Assembly (NCBI RefSeq): GCF_030865425.1
Contig: NZ_JAVFCB010000006.1
Span: 62,001-126,000 of the forward strand
Origin: Microbacterium capsulatum
Lineage (GTDB): Bacteria; Actinomycetota; Actinomycetes; Actinomycetales; Microbacteriaceae
DNA length: 64,000 nt
Direction of reading: 5' to 3'
The translations under genes and the position numbers were made by a program. Each line of letters starts with the position of its first letter. Within the stretch, counting starts at the first letter, position 1. The notes beneath the pieces were generated by a model that was given only the letters and a program-made list of their open reading frames with translations, did no database searches and was not told where the DNA came from. This document shows, in pieces, positions 28,449 to 35,738 of this stretch.

Positions 28449-29368
28449 TGCGCGTCGGCGCCGAACAGCTCGCGGGCCAGAACCGCCACGGCCCTGGTCC
28501 GCGCGGTCGGCCGCACCTTCGCGACGCGGGCGAAGCAGACGTCCAGCGCGGGCGCCGCACCGGCGATCGGCAGCACCCGCAGCTCCCCGCCGTCGTAGGT
28601 GCGCGGCGTGAGCGGCACCTGGTTCAGGATCGAGTATCCGTGCCCGCGTGCGACGAGCGAGCGCACCGTCTCGTAGCTGTGCGAGCTGTACCGCACGCGC
28701 GGCACGACCCCGGCGTCCTGCAGCATGCCCAGGAAGTACTCCCGCGAGTGCGGCAGATCCAGCAGCACCAGTTCGGAGTCGGCGAGATCGGCCAGCGCCA
28801 CCTCGTCCTGCCGGGCGAGCGGATGGTCCGCCGCGAGGATCACGTGCGGCGGCGCGGAGAACAGCGGGTCGAACACGAGATCGTGCACCCGGCCGAAGTC
28901 GTAGACGATGCCGCCCTCGACCGCCCCGGACAGCAGCAGCTCGGTGGTGTCCTCCATGTCGGCCTCGATGATCTCGATCCGCAGCTCCGGGTGCTCCTGC
29001 TCCACGCGCGAGATGAGCTGCGGCAGCACGAACGGCGCGAGCGTGACGAAGCACGCCAGCCGCAGCGTGCCGCGCACCTGATGGTGGTGCCCGCGGACGG
29101 TGTCGGTCATCTCCTCGACCTGGGCGAGCACCGACTGCGCGTCGCGGAGCAGCTGCTCCCCGGCCTCGGTCAGGGCGAGCCCCTTGCTGCGCTGGCGCAC
29201 GAACAGCTGCACGCCCAGCGACTTCTCCAGCTGCGCGATCGCCGTCGACACGGCGGACTGCGCGACGTGCAGGTCGATCGACGCCTCCGTCATGGAGCGG
29301 TGCGTGGCCGCCGTGACGAAGTACCGCAGCTGGACGAGCGTCATGTCCGCGCTCTGGAGTCTGGCCAT
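28445..29368 (-). CDS. LysR-family transcriptional regulator
   Basis: 307 residues. Winged helix at about 10-68 (LVQLRYFVTAATHRSMTEASIDLHVAQSAVSTAIAQLEKSLGVQLFVRQRSKGLALTEAG), then the two-lobed effector domain. The ATG at 29366-29368 is only 7 nt below a TACACT -10-like box, so the mRNA may be leaderless; an alternative ATG eight codons later (MTLVQLRYF) matches family N-termini. It is divergent from the flavin monooxygenase operon and probably controls it. Confidence 0.87.
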   Translation of the reverse strand: MARLQSADMTLVQLRYFVTAATHRSMTEASIDLHVAQSAVSTAIAQLEKSLGVQLFVRQRSKGLALTEAGEQLLRDAQSVLAQVEEMTDTVRGHHHQVRGTLRLACFVTLAPFVLPQLISRVEQEHPELRIEIIEADMEDTTELLLSGAVEGGIVYDFGRVHDLVFDPLFSAPPHVILAADHPLARQDEVALADLADSELVLLDLPHSREYFLGMLQDAGVVPRVRYSSHSYETVRSLVARGHGYSILNQVPLTPRTYDGGELRVLPIAGAAPALDVCFARVAKVRPTARTRAVAVLARELFGADAH

Positions 29369-29407
29369 GAACCCAAGTGTATCAACAGAGCAGATGCACC
29401 CCTTCGG

Positions 29408-29426
29408 ATCTGTGAAGTGTACAGAT
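29408..29426. promoter_or_regulatory. LysR-type operator palindrome
   Basis: ATCTGT-N7-ACAGAT, perfect 6-bp arms, midway in the 111-nt divergent region between the LysR gene and the flavin monooxygenase operon. LysR proteins commonly bind one such site to regulate both themselves and the divergent operon. Confidence 0.55.
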
Positions 29427-29479
29427 GTCACGCCGCTCGGGACGATGGAGATCAAGACCCCGAAGCTGTGGAGGAACGG

Positions 29480-30802
29480 ATGTCGCACGAAGACGTGGAG
29501 GTGCTGGTCGTCGGCGCCGGCCAGGCGGGCATCGCGATGAGCGAGCACCTGACCCGGGCCGGCGTGGAGCACCTGGTGATCGAACGGGACCGGATCGCGG
29601 AGCGCTGGCGCTCGTGGCGCTGGGACTCCCTGGTCGCGAACGGACCCGCCTGGCACGACCGCTTCCCCGGCCTGGAGTTCGACGGGGATCCCGACGGCTT
29701 CGCCGGCAAGGAGCAGGTCGCCGACTACCTCGTCGCCTACGCCGAGAAGATCCACGCCCCGATCCGCACCGGGGTCGAGGTGCTCAGCGTCCGCAGGCAC
29801 GAGGGCCGGCCCGGGTTCCGCGTGCAGACGAGCGGGGGAACGATCGACGCCCGCTACGTCGTCGCCGCGACCGGACCGTTCCAGCGGCCGATCGTCCCGG
29901 ACGTGGTCCCCGCCGACGCCGGGATCCACCAGCTGCACTCGAGCCGGTACCGCAACCCCGGCCGGCTCCCCGCGGGCGCGGTGCTCGTGGTCGGGGCGGG
30001 GTCCTCGGGCGTGCAGATCGCCGACGAGCTGCGCCGTTCCGGGCGCGAGGTGTTCCTCGCGGTCGGCCCGCACGACCGGCCGCCGCGCCGATACCGTGGC
30101 CGCGACTTCTGCTGGTGGCTGGGCGTGCTCGGCAAGTGGGACATGGCCGCTCCCCCGGCGGGCGCCGAGCACGTGACGATCGCCGTGAGCGGCGCGCACG
30201 GCGGGCAGACCGTCGACTTCCGCGCCCTTGCGGAGTCGGGCGTGACCCTGCTCGGCCGGGCCGGCGCGTTTGCGGACGGCGTGCTCTCGATCGCCTCCGA
30301 CCTGCGCGACAACGTCCTCGCCGGGGACGCGAACTACCTGTCCGTCCTGGACGAGGCCGACGCGTATGTCGCGCGCAACGGCCTGGACCTTCCGGAGGAG
30401 CCCGAGGCGCACGAGATCCGTCCCGATCCGGAGAGCCTCACGCATCCGCTGCTGTCCCTCGATCTGCAGGCGGCCGGCGTGACCTCGATCGTGTGGGCGA
30501 CCGGCTTCGCGCTGGACTACTCCTGGCTGCAGATCGACCCGGCGGCGTTCGACGAGCGCGGCCGGCCCCGGCACCAGCGCGGCGTGTCCGCCGAGCCCGG
30601 GGTGTACTTCCTCGGCCTGCCGTGGCAGTCCCGCCGCGGATCGAGTTTCCTCTGGGGCGTCTGGCACGACGCCCGCTACATCGCCGACCAGATCGGGATC
30701 CAGCGCGGCTACGCCGCCTACCCCGCCGCGGCCGCCCCCGACCACCGCACCCACCCCGCCCGCGCCCTCGAGGCCGAGCTCGCATCGACTGGAGTCGCAT
30801 GA
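29480..30802 (+). CDS. Flavin-containing monooxygenase-like oxidoreductase
   Basis: 440 residues. FAD motif VLVVGAGQAGIAMSEHL at the N-terminus; second Rossmann motif AVLVVGAGSSGVQIADEL near 175 for NADPH; between them AATGPFQRPIVP and SSRYRNPGRLP resemble the class B flavin monooxygenase linker. The strict FxGxxxHxxxW fingerprint is replaced by IHQLHSSRY, so it belongs to the ArsO/CzcO-like side of the family. ATG with GGAGGAACGG upstream. First gene of a five-gene overlapping operon; a role in oxygenating a nitrogen compound is an inference. Confidence 0.82.
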   Translation: MSHEDVEVLVVGAGQAGIAMSEHLTRAGVEHLVIERDRIAERWRSWRWDSLVANGPAWHDRFPGLEFDGDPDGFAGKEQVADYLVAYAEKIHAPIRTGVEVLSVRRHEGRPGFRVQTSGGTIDARYVVAATGPFQRPIVPDVVPADAGIHQLHSSRYRNPGRLPAGAVLVVGAGSSGVQIADELRRSGREVFLAVGPHDRPPRRYRGRDFCWWLGVLGKWDMAAPPAGAEHVTIAVSGAHGGQTVDFRALAESGVTLLGRAGAFADGVLSIASDLRDNVLAGDANYLSVLDEADAYVARNGLDLPEEPEAHEIRPDPESLTHPLLSLDLQAAGVTSIVWATGFALDYSWLQIDPAAFDERGRPRHQRGVSAEPGVYFLGLPWQSRRGSSFLWGVWHDARYIADQIGIQRGYAAYPAAAAPDHRTHPARALEAELASTGVA

Positions 30803-31236
30803 TGCCCACGCACACCCGCATCCGCCCGTTCAACACCAAGGTCACCTACCCGGAGCAGAACCTGGACAACGACCTCTGCCAGGCCGTCGTCGCGAACGGC
30901 GTCGTGTACCTGCGCGGCCAGATCGGACAGGACCTGGACACGCGGGAGTCGGTCGGCATCGGCGACGTCGAGGCGCAGGCCGAGAAGGCGATGGCGAACA
31001 TCGCGATGCTGCTGGAGGAGGCCGGGTCCTCGCTCGAGGACATCGTCAAGGTCGTCGTCTACATCATCGACCCGCGCTACCGGGAGGCGGTCTACCGCGT
31101 GATGGGACGCTGGCTGAAGGGCGTCTTCCCCGTCTCGACCGGCCTGGTCGTCAGCGCGCTGGCCCGCCCGGAGTGGCTCGTCGAGATCGACGCCACCGCC
31201 GTGATCTCGGCTCCCGCCGAGGGGGCGCGGGGATGA
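30799..31236 (+). CDS. RidA/YjgF family protein
   Basis: 145 residues. RidA proteins deaminate reactive enamine/imine intermediates, and related members act in catabolic pathways. Family features: GVVYLRGQIGQDLD, VEAQAEKAMANIAMLLEEAGSSLEDIVKVVVYIIDPRYREAVYRVMG and the terminal WLVEIDATAVI. The conserved ligand-binding Arg of the RidA subgroup is not obvious at the end of the sequence (VSALARPEWLVEIDA), so it may be an Rid-like subgroup. The start is one of two adjacent ATGs (30799 or 30802); the first overlaps the monooxygenase stop. Confidence 0.85.
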   Translation: MMPTHTRIRPFNTKVTYPEQNLDNDLCQAVVANGVVYLRGQIGQDLDTRESVGIGDVEAQAEKAMANIAMLLEEAGSSLEDIVKVVVYIIDPRYREAVYRVMGRWLKGVFPVSTGLVVSALARPEWLVEIDATAVISAPAEGARG

Positions 31237-31904
31237 CCTTCTCGATCGTCGCGCGCGACGAGACCGGCGCCTTCGGATCCGCGATCTCGTCGTCCTCCCC
31301 CGCGGTCGCCGCGCGCTGCGTGCACCTCGCCGACGGGATCGGCGCCGTGAACTCGCAGAACGTCACCGACCCGCGACTCGGACCGCTCCTGCTGACGGCG
31401 CTGCGCAGCGGCGCGTCCGCCGCCGAGGCCGTCGACGCGGTCACCGCGCAGACCCCGCACATCGCGTTCCGCCAGCTCCTCGTCGTCGACGCGGAGGGCC
31501 GCTCCGCGGTGTACTCCGGCGAGCGCGCGCTCGGCCGGGTGGCCGCCGCGACCGGCCACGGCGTCGCCGCCGGCGGCAACATGCTCGCCTCCCACGAGAT
31601 CCCGCAGCGCATGGTCGACGCCTTCCACGCCGCGGAGGGCGAGCTCGAGCACCGCCTGCTCGCGGCGATGCGCGCGGCCGTCGCCGCCGGCGGCGAGGAG
31701 GGACCGGTGCACTCGGCCGGGCTCGCCGTCGTCCGTGACGCGGGCTGGCGGGTGACGGACCTGCGCGTGGACTGGAGCGAGACGGATCCGATCGCGGAAC
31801 TCGACGACCTCGTGCAGCGCTGGCTGCCGCAGCGCGACGACTACGTGACCCGTGCGCTGGCCCCCTCGGACGCGCCTTCCTACGGGGTCCCGGGCGATGA
31901 GTGA
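31233..31904 (+). CDS. DUF1028 (Ntn-hydrolase-like) protein
   Basis: 223 residues. DUF1028 is a family with a probable N-terminal-nucleophile hydrolase fold, often found beside amine/amide catabolism genes, function unproven. The signature is MTFSIVARDETGAFGSAISSSSPAVAARCVHLADGIGAVNSQNVTDPRLGPLLLTALRSG, with GHGVAAGGNMLAS later. The ATG overlaps the RidA stop by four bases, and the gene overlaps the next by eight. Thr2 would be the nucleophile if Met is removed. Confidence 0.83.
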   Translation: MTFSIVARDETGAFGSAISSSSPAVAARCVHLADGIGAVNSQNVTDPRLGPLLLTALRSGASAAEAVDAVTAQTPHIAFRQLLVVDAEGRSAVYSGERALGRVAAATGHGVAAGGNMLASHEIPQRMVDAFHAAEGELEHRLLAAMRAAVAAGGEEGPVHSAGLAVVRDAGWRVTDLRVDWSETDPIAELDDLVQRWLPQRDDYVTRALAPSDAPSYGVPGDE

Positions 31905-33108
31905 CACGACCGCGCTCTCCGACGCCCCGCCCCCGCCGGCCAGGGACGTCGCCGCCCTCAAAGACGCCGCCGACCGCACGGTCGCCGCGGCGGCGGCCGA
32001 CCTGATCCGGCTCTCCGAGACGCTGCACGCGCACCCCGAGACCGCGTGGAAGGAGCACCGTGCCGCGGCGTGGGTCGGCGAAGCCCTGGCCGCCGCCGGA
32101 TTCCGGGTCACCCCGCACTACCTGGGTCTGCAGACGGCGCTGCTCGCCGAGGCCGGATCGGGACCGGTGATCATCGGGATCATGGCCGAGTACGACGCCC
32201 TGCCGGGCCTCGGACACGCCTGCGGGCACAACCTCATCGCCGCCGGCGCGGTCGGCGCGGGCCTCGCGCTCGCACCGCTCGCGGACGAGCTCGGCATCAC
32301 CGTGCGCGTCTACGGCACCCCCGCGGAGGAGGGCGGCGGCGGCAAGATCGAGCTCATCGAGGCCGGCGCGTTCCGCGATCTGGACCTCGCGATGATGGTG
32401 CACCCGGCGCCGGTCGACGTCGCCGAGGCCCGCCCGTTCGCGGTCTCGCACAGCCACATCGCGTACGACGGGGTGTCCGCGCACGCGGCCGCCTACCCGG
32501 ACGAGGGCGTGAACGCGAACGACGCGTTCGTGCTCGCCCAGGTCGCGATCGGGCTGCTGCGCCAGCAGCTGCCCGCCGACACCCGGGTGCACGGCGTGCA
32601 GACGGTCGGCGGGTACGCGCCGAACGCGATCCCGGAGCGCACCGAGGGCCGCTGGTACACGCGGGCGAACACGCTCGCCGAGCTGGAGGTGCTGGAGGAG
32701 CGCGTCCGCCGCTGCTTCGAGGCCGGAGCTCTGGCGTCCGGGGCGACGCTGAGCATCACCCCGGAGAGCAAGCCCTACTCGGAGTTCCGCACCGATGAGC
32801 GGGCGCTCGAGGCCTACCGCGCCAACGCGATCGCCCGAGGGCGCGTGTTCGCGGATCCGGAGGTCGCCGGCCGGATGAACCGCGCCTCCACGGACATGGG
32901 CAACGTCTCGCAGCTCGTCCCGGCGATCCATCCCTACATCGGGGTCGACTCGCTGCCGTACAGCAACCACCAGAAGGAGTTCGCCGCGGCCTGCGTCGGA
33001 CCCGTCGCAGAGAAGGCGCTTCTGGACGCCGCGGTCCTGATGGCCTGGACCGCGATCGACGTCGTCACCGCGACCGCCCCGACCACTCCGAAGGAGAGCA
33101 CCGCATGA
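31897..33108 (+). CDS. M20-family amidohydrolase (AbgB/HipO-like)
   Basis: 403-residue metallo-aminoacylase/amidohydrolase. Metal-binding stretches: AEYDALPGLGHACGHNL, TPAEEGGGGK and MMVHPAPVD; dimerisation domain in the middle (HIAYDGVSAHAAAYPDEGVNANDAF). No signal peptide; cytosolic. It probably splits an amide bond of an N-acyl compound, consistent with RidA and aldehyde dehydrogenase partners. The ATG at 31897 is chosen since the earlier in-frame ATG (31852) lies deep in the DUF1028 gene. Confidence 0.9.
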   Translation: MSDTTALSDAPPPPARDVAALKDAADRTVAAAAADLIRLSETLHAHPETAWKEHRAAAWVGEALAAAGFRVTPHYLGLQTALLAEAGSGPVIIGIMAEYDALPGLGHACGHNLIAAGAVGAGLALAPLADELGITVRVYGTPAEEGGGGKIELIEAGAFRDLDLAMMVHPAPVDVAEARPFAVSHSHIAYDGVSAHAAAYPDEGVNANDAFVLAQVAIGLLRQQLPADTRVHGVQTVGGYAPNAIPERTEGRWYTRANTLAELEVLEERVRRCFEAGALASGATLSITPESKPYSEFRTDERALEAYRANAIARGRVFADPEVAGRMNRASTDMGNVSQLVPAIHPYIGVDSLPYSNHQKEFAAACVGPVAEKALLDAAVLMAWTAIDVVTATAPTTPKESTA

Positions 33109-34586
33109 CCGCCATCGACTGGACCGCGCGCAGCCGCGACCTCGCCATCGACGGCCGCGCCGTCATCGACGGCCGCCGGATCGAGGCGTCGGACTCCGCG
33201 ACCATCCCCGTGCAGAGCCCGGGCTCGCTCGGCCACCTCGCGGATCTCGCGGCGGGCACCGTCGACGACGTGGACCGTGCGGTCGCGGTCGCCCGGCGCG
33301 CGTTCGACGAAGGATCCTGGAGCCGTCGCAGCGCCGCCGACCGGGGCCGCGCCCTGGTCCGCCTCGCGGACCTGGTGATGGCGAACCTCGAGGAGCTCGC
33401 GCTGCTGGAGACCCTCGACTCGGGCAAGCCGATCGCGCAGACCCTCGCGGTCGACGTGCCGGGCACCGCGGACACGTTCCGCTGGTACGGCGAGCTCGCC
33501 GACAAGCGCTTCGACGAGATCCCGGCGACTCCCCCGGGCGCGACCGCCCTCGTGCAGCGGGTGCCCCTCGGGGTCGTCGGCGCGATCACGCCGTGGAACT
33601 ACCCGCTCGAGATCGCCGCCTGGAAGCTCGCGCCCGCGCTCGCGAGCGGCAACAGCGTCGTGCACAAGCCCGCGACCGAGACATCGCTGACCGCGCTGCG
33701 CCTGGCCGATCTGGCGCTGGAGGCGGGGATCCCGGCGGGCGTCCTGAACGTGGTGCCCGGGCGCGGATCGGTCGTCGGCGAGCGGCTCGCGCTGCACCCC
33801 GACGTCGACGTGCTCGCCTTCACCGGCTCGACCGCGGTCGCCAAGCGGCTCATGGTGAGCGCCGGGAACTCGAACATGAAGCGGGTGGCTCTCGAGGCGG
33901 GCGGCAAGAGCTCGAACCTGGTCTTCGCCGACGCCGACCTGGCGACCGCCGCGGCCAAGGCCGCGTTCGGCGCGTTCTACAACCAGGGTCAGGTGTGCTC
34001 CGCGAACTCCCGGATCCTCGTCGAGCGCCGCGCGCACGACGAGTTCGTGGCGCTGCTCACCGCCGCGGCGGCGGAGTACGCGCCGAGCGACCCGCTCGCA
34101 GGCGGCGACGGCAACGGCAGCCTGATCAGCCGCGCGCACGCCGACGACGTCTCCGCCGCGATCGCGCGGGCGGCCGCGGACGGCGAGCTCGTCGCGGGAG
34201 GCGAGCGGGTGACGATCACCGGATCCGATGCGTACCTGAACCCGGCGATCGTCACGGGCCTCGACGCCGGGCACGACCTGCACCGGGTCGAGGTCTTCGG
34301 TCCGCTCGTGGCGGTGCTCGCGTTCGACGACGAGGACGAGGCGGTGCGGCTCGCCAACGACACCGAGTACGGCCTGGCGGCCTCGCTCTGGACGAACGAC
34401 TTCGGTCGCGCGCACCGGGTGTCGCAGCGGCTGGTGGCCGGGACCGTCTCCGTGAACGCCGTGGACGCGCTGGGCCTGACCACGCCGTTCGGCGGCTTCC
34501 GGCAGTCGGGCTTCGGCCGCGACCTGTCCCGGCATGCGCTGGACAACTACACCGACTGGAAGACGACCTGGTTCCAGCACGGCTGA
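33105..34586 (+). CDS. Aldehyde dehydrogenase
   Basis: 493-residue NAD(P)-dependent enzyme oxidising aldehydes to acids. Cofactor region GVVGAITPWNYPLEIAAWKLAPAL, general base Glu in LEAGGKSSN, catalytic Cys in NQGQVCSAN, and the late motif EVFGPLVAVLAF. Closest in pattern to gamma-glutamyl-aminobutyraldehyde or betaine-type aldehyde dehydrogenases. It overlaps the M20 gene by four bases and ends the operon. The natural substrate may be the aldehyde released by the copper amine oxidase. Confidence 0.93.
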   Translation: MTAIDWTARSRDLAIDGRAVIDGRRIEASDSATIPVQSPGSLGHLADLAAGTVDDVDRAVAVARRAFDEGSWSRRSAADRGRALVRLADLVMANLEELALLETLDSGKPIAQTLAVDVPGTADTFRWYGELADKRFDEIPATPPGATALVQRVPLGVVGAITPWNYPLEIAAWKLAPALASGNSVVHKPATETSLTALRLADLALEAGIPAGVLNVVPGRGSVVGERLALHPDVDVLAFTGSTAVAKRLMVSAGNSNMKRVALEAGGKSSNLVFADADLATAAAKAAFGAFYNQGQVCSANSRILVERRAHDEFVALLTAAAAEYAPSDPLAGGDGNGSLISRAHADDVSAAIARAAADGELVAGGERVTITGSDAYLNPAIVTGLDAGHDLHRVEVFGPLVAVLAFDDEDEAVRLANDTEYGLAASLWTNDFGRAHRVSQRLVAGTVSVNAVDALGLTTPFGGFRQSGFGRDLSRHALDNYTDWKTTWFQHG

Positions 34587-34602
34587 CGAGGCGAGGACGA
34601 CC

Positions 34603-35043
34603 ATGACGATATCCCGGGCAGCCGCGACGTGGCGCGGGCTGCAGCTGGCGGCGTTCGCCGCGGCGGTGGCCTGCGTGGTCCTGCATGCCGCCCTGACGCT
34701 CACGACGGGGTCACCGACCGCCGTCGTGATGACCGGCGTGGCCGCCGCGTGCGGACTGTGCCTGCGCCCGCGCCGGTCGATCGCCGCGGAGGCCGCCTGG
34801 GGATCCGCGCTCGCGATGTCGGCGGGGATGCTGCTGTTCCATGTCTGGTCGGCGGGCGCCGGCGAGCACCGGCACCGGGCGGGCGCGTCGGTGCTCGGTG
34901 CGGGGCCGGCGGCGGCTTCGGGCGGCGCCCTGCACACGGCGGCGATCGCCTGCAACGGCCTGGAGCTCGCGCTGGTGATGGCGGCGGCGATCGCGATCGG
35001 GGTGCGCCGGCGGCGGGGAGGATCCCGGCCGATGCCGGCCTGA
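34603..35043 (+). CDS. Small membrane protein, DUF5134-like, unknown function
   Basis: 146 residues with four predicted helices: about 15-35 (LQLAAFAAAVACVVLHAALT), 41-55, 67-87 (AAWGSALAMSAGMLLFHVW) and 112-132. A His-rich loop (GEHRHRAG) and further His in membrane segments could bind a metal. Layout (helices, SAGMLL core) resembles the protein at 58270-58866, which also sits near a copper amine oxidase. Start ATG 34603 has GCGAGGACG before it. A link to copper is only a guess. Confidence 0.6.
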   Translation: MTISRAAATWRGLQLAAFAAAVACVVLHAALTLTTGSPTAVVMTGVAAACGLCLRPRRSIAAEAAWGSALAMSAGMLLFHVWSAGAGEHRHRAGASVLGAGPAAASGGALHTAAIACNGLELALVMAAAIAIGVRRRRGGSRPMPA

Positions 35044-35050
35044 GCACGGT

Positions 35051-35106
35051 TGTCAACATCCCTTGACAGACCTCCTGGCGTCAACGTACATTGACGCCAG
35101 GAGGTC
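35051..35106 (+). promoter_or_regulatory. Promoter and double operator of the small HTH gene
   Basis: -35 TTGACA (35063-35068) and -10 TACATT (35087-35092), 18-bp spacing. Two copies of GTCAA-N6-TTGAC lie here: 35051-35068 as TGTCAA/TTGACA, and 35080-35095. The second is the heart of a perfect 16-bp-armed palindrome (35069-35084 with 35091-35106) whose right arm contains the AGGAGG ribosome-binding site. This layout suggests tight autoregulation. Confidence 0.7.
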
Positions 35107-35111
35107 TTGTC

Positions 35112-35315
35112 ATGGTGAGAACCGCGAACGCCCTGGATCCGCAGGGCGAACCCCTCGCCGAGCTGCACCGGCTGGTCGAGGTCCGGCGCGACATCGCCCG
35201 CGCCGAGGAGGTGCAGGTGCGCCGGGCGCGCGCCGCCGGCTACTCCTGGCAGGCGATCGCGAGCGCGCTGGGCACGACCCGCCAGGCCGCGCACCGCCGG
35301 TTCGGGAAGCGCTGA
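35112..35315 (+). CDS. Small helix-turn-helix protein
   Basis: 67 residues. The C-terminal half, RRARAAGYSWQAIASALGTTRQAAHRRFGKR, is a compact helix-turn-helix of the kind found in many short actinobacterial regulators, preceded by a charged helix (ELHRLVEVRRDIARAEEVQ). ATG at 35112 follows AGGAGGTCTTGTC; an earlier in-frame ATG-like start at 35091 lies inside the promoter palindrome. It probably binds that palindrome. No partner gene follows; instead there is a hairpin element and a gene remnant. Confidence 0.75.
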   Translation: MVRTANALDPQGEPLAELHRLVEVRRDIARAEEVQVRRARAAGYSWQAIASALGTTRQAAHRRFGKR

Positions 35316-35335
35316 GCCGACCCGGTCCCCACCGC

Positions 35336-35394
35336 TTCGAAGTGCGCATTCGGCTGGATCCGAGCCCGGATTGCAGCAAAGCACGCACTTCGAA
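35336..35394. repeat. Hairpin element, third in window
   Basis: Outer arms of 11 bp (35336-35346 TTCGAAGTGCG and 35384-35394), inner stem 35358-35362 with 35367-35371; 59 bp in all. The architecture (outer arms, short inner stem, 37-nt middle) resembles the elements at 10674 and 11750, but the arm sequence differs. It begins 20 nt after the HTH gene and ends 8 nt before a gene remnant. Confidence 0.65.
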
Positions 35395-35402
35395 ACGAGT
35401 CC

Positions 35403-35531
35403 GGCCTTGCCCGGATCCGCGGGCGAGGCGAGCCGGATCACGCCGAACTGCTCAGCGCGATCCGCGCGAGGGACGTGGAGTCGGCTTCGACGACCGCCCT
35501 CGCCCTGCTCGACCACACCCGGGCACACTGA
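35403..35531 (+). pseudogene. Remnant of a GntR/FCD-domain regulator gene (3' end only)
   Basis: 43 codons with no start, reading GLARIRGRGEPDHAELLSAIRARDVESASTTALALLDHTRAH and a TGA. The pattern H-x-E/x-LL-x-AIRARD, then Ala-rich helix to the stop, is that of the last helix pair of the FCD effector domain of FadR-type GntR proteins. The 5' part is gone; sequence directly before is the hairpin element. Identification rests on this short match only. Confidence 0.45.
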
Positions 35532-35537
35532 CGGCCT

Positions 35538-35567
35538 CCGGACAGGACGATCCCGGACAGGACCATC
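35538..35567. repeat. 15-bp tandem duplication
   Basis: Two adjacent copies of CCGGACAGGACNATC, period 15 bp, differing at one base, in the gap before pckG's 3' end. The rest of the 35532-35701 gap shows no gene. Confidence 0.6.
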
Positions 35568-35701
35568 CCGGCCGGAGCTTCCGGGCGCACGACGAACGCG
35601 GCGGCAGGACGCCGGGACCACTCAGCTTTTTCGTCCCCGACATCCCGCCGCCGCGGGTCCTGGTGGCGCTGTGCGCCGAGGGGCCGGCAGGGCCCCTGCG
35701 T

Positions 35702-35731
35702 GTCCGATCCCTGCAGGCTCAGGGACCGGAC
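35702..35731 (-). terminator. Terminator of pckG
   Basis: 12-bp stem with one mismatch (35702-35713 with 35720-35731) and a 6-nt loop, 7 nt beyond the pckG stop on the minus strand. Confidence 0.65.
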
Positions 35732-35738
35732 GCGCGTC

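Noticed and set aside
35538-35567. Possible CRISPR-like repeat
   Set aside because: Only two adjacent 15-bp copies without spacers; a simple tandem duplication.
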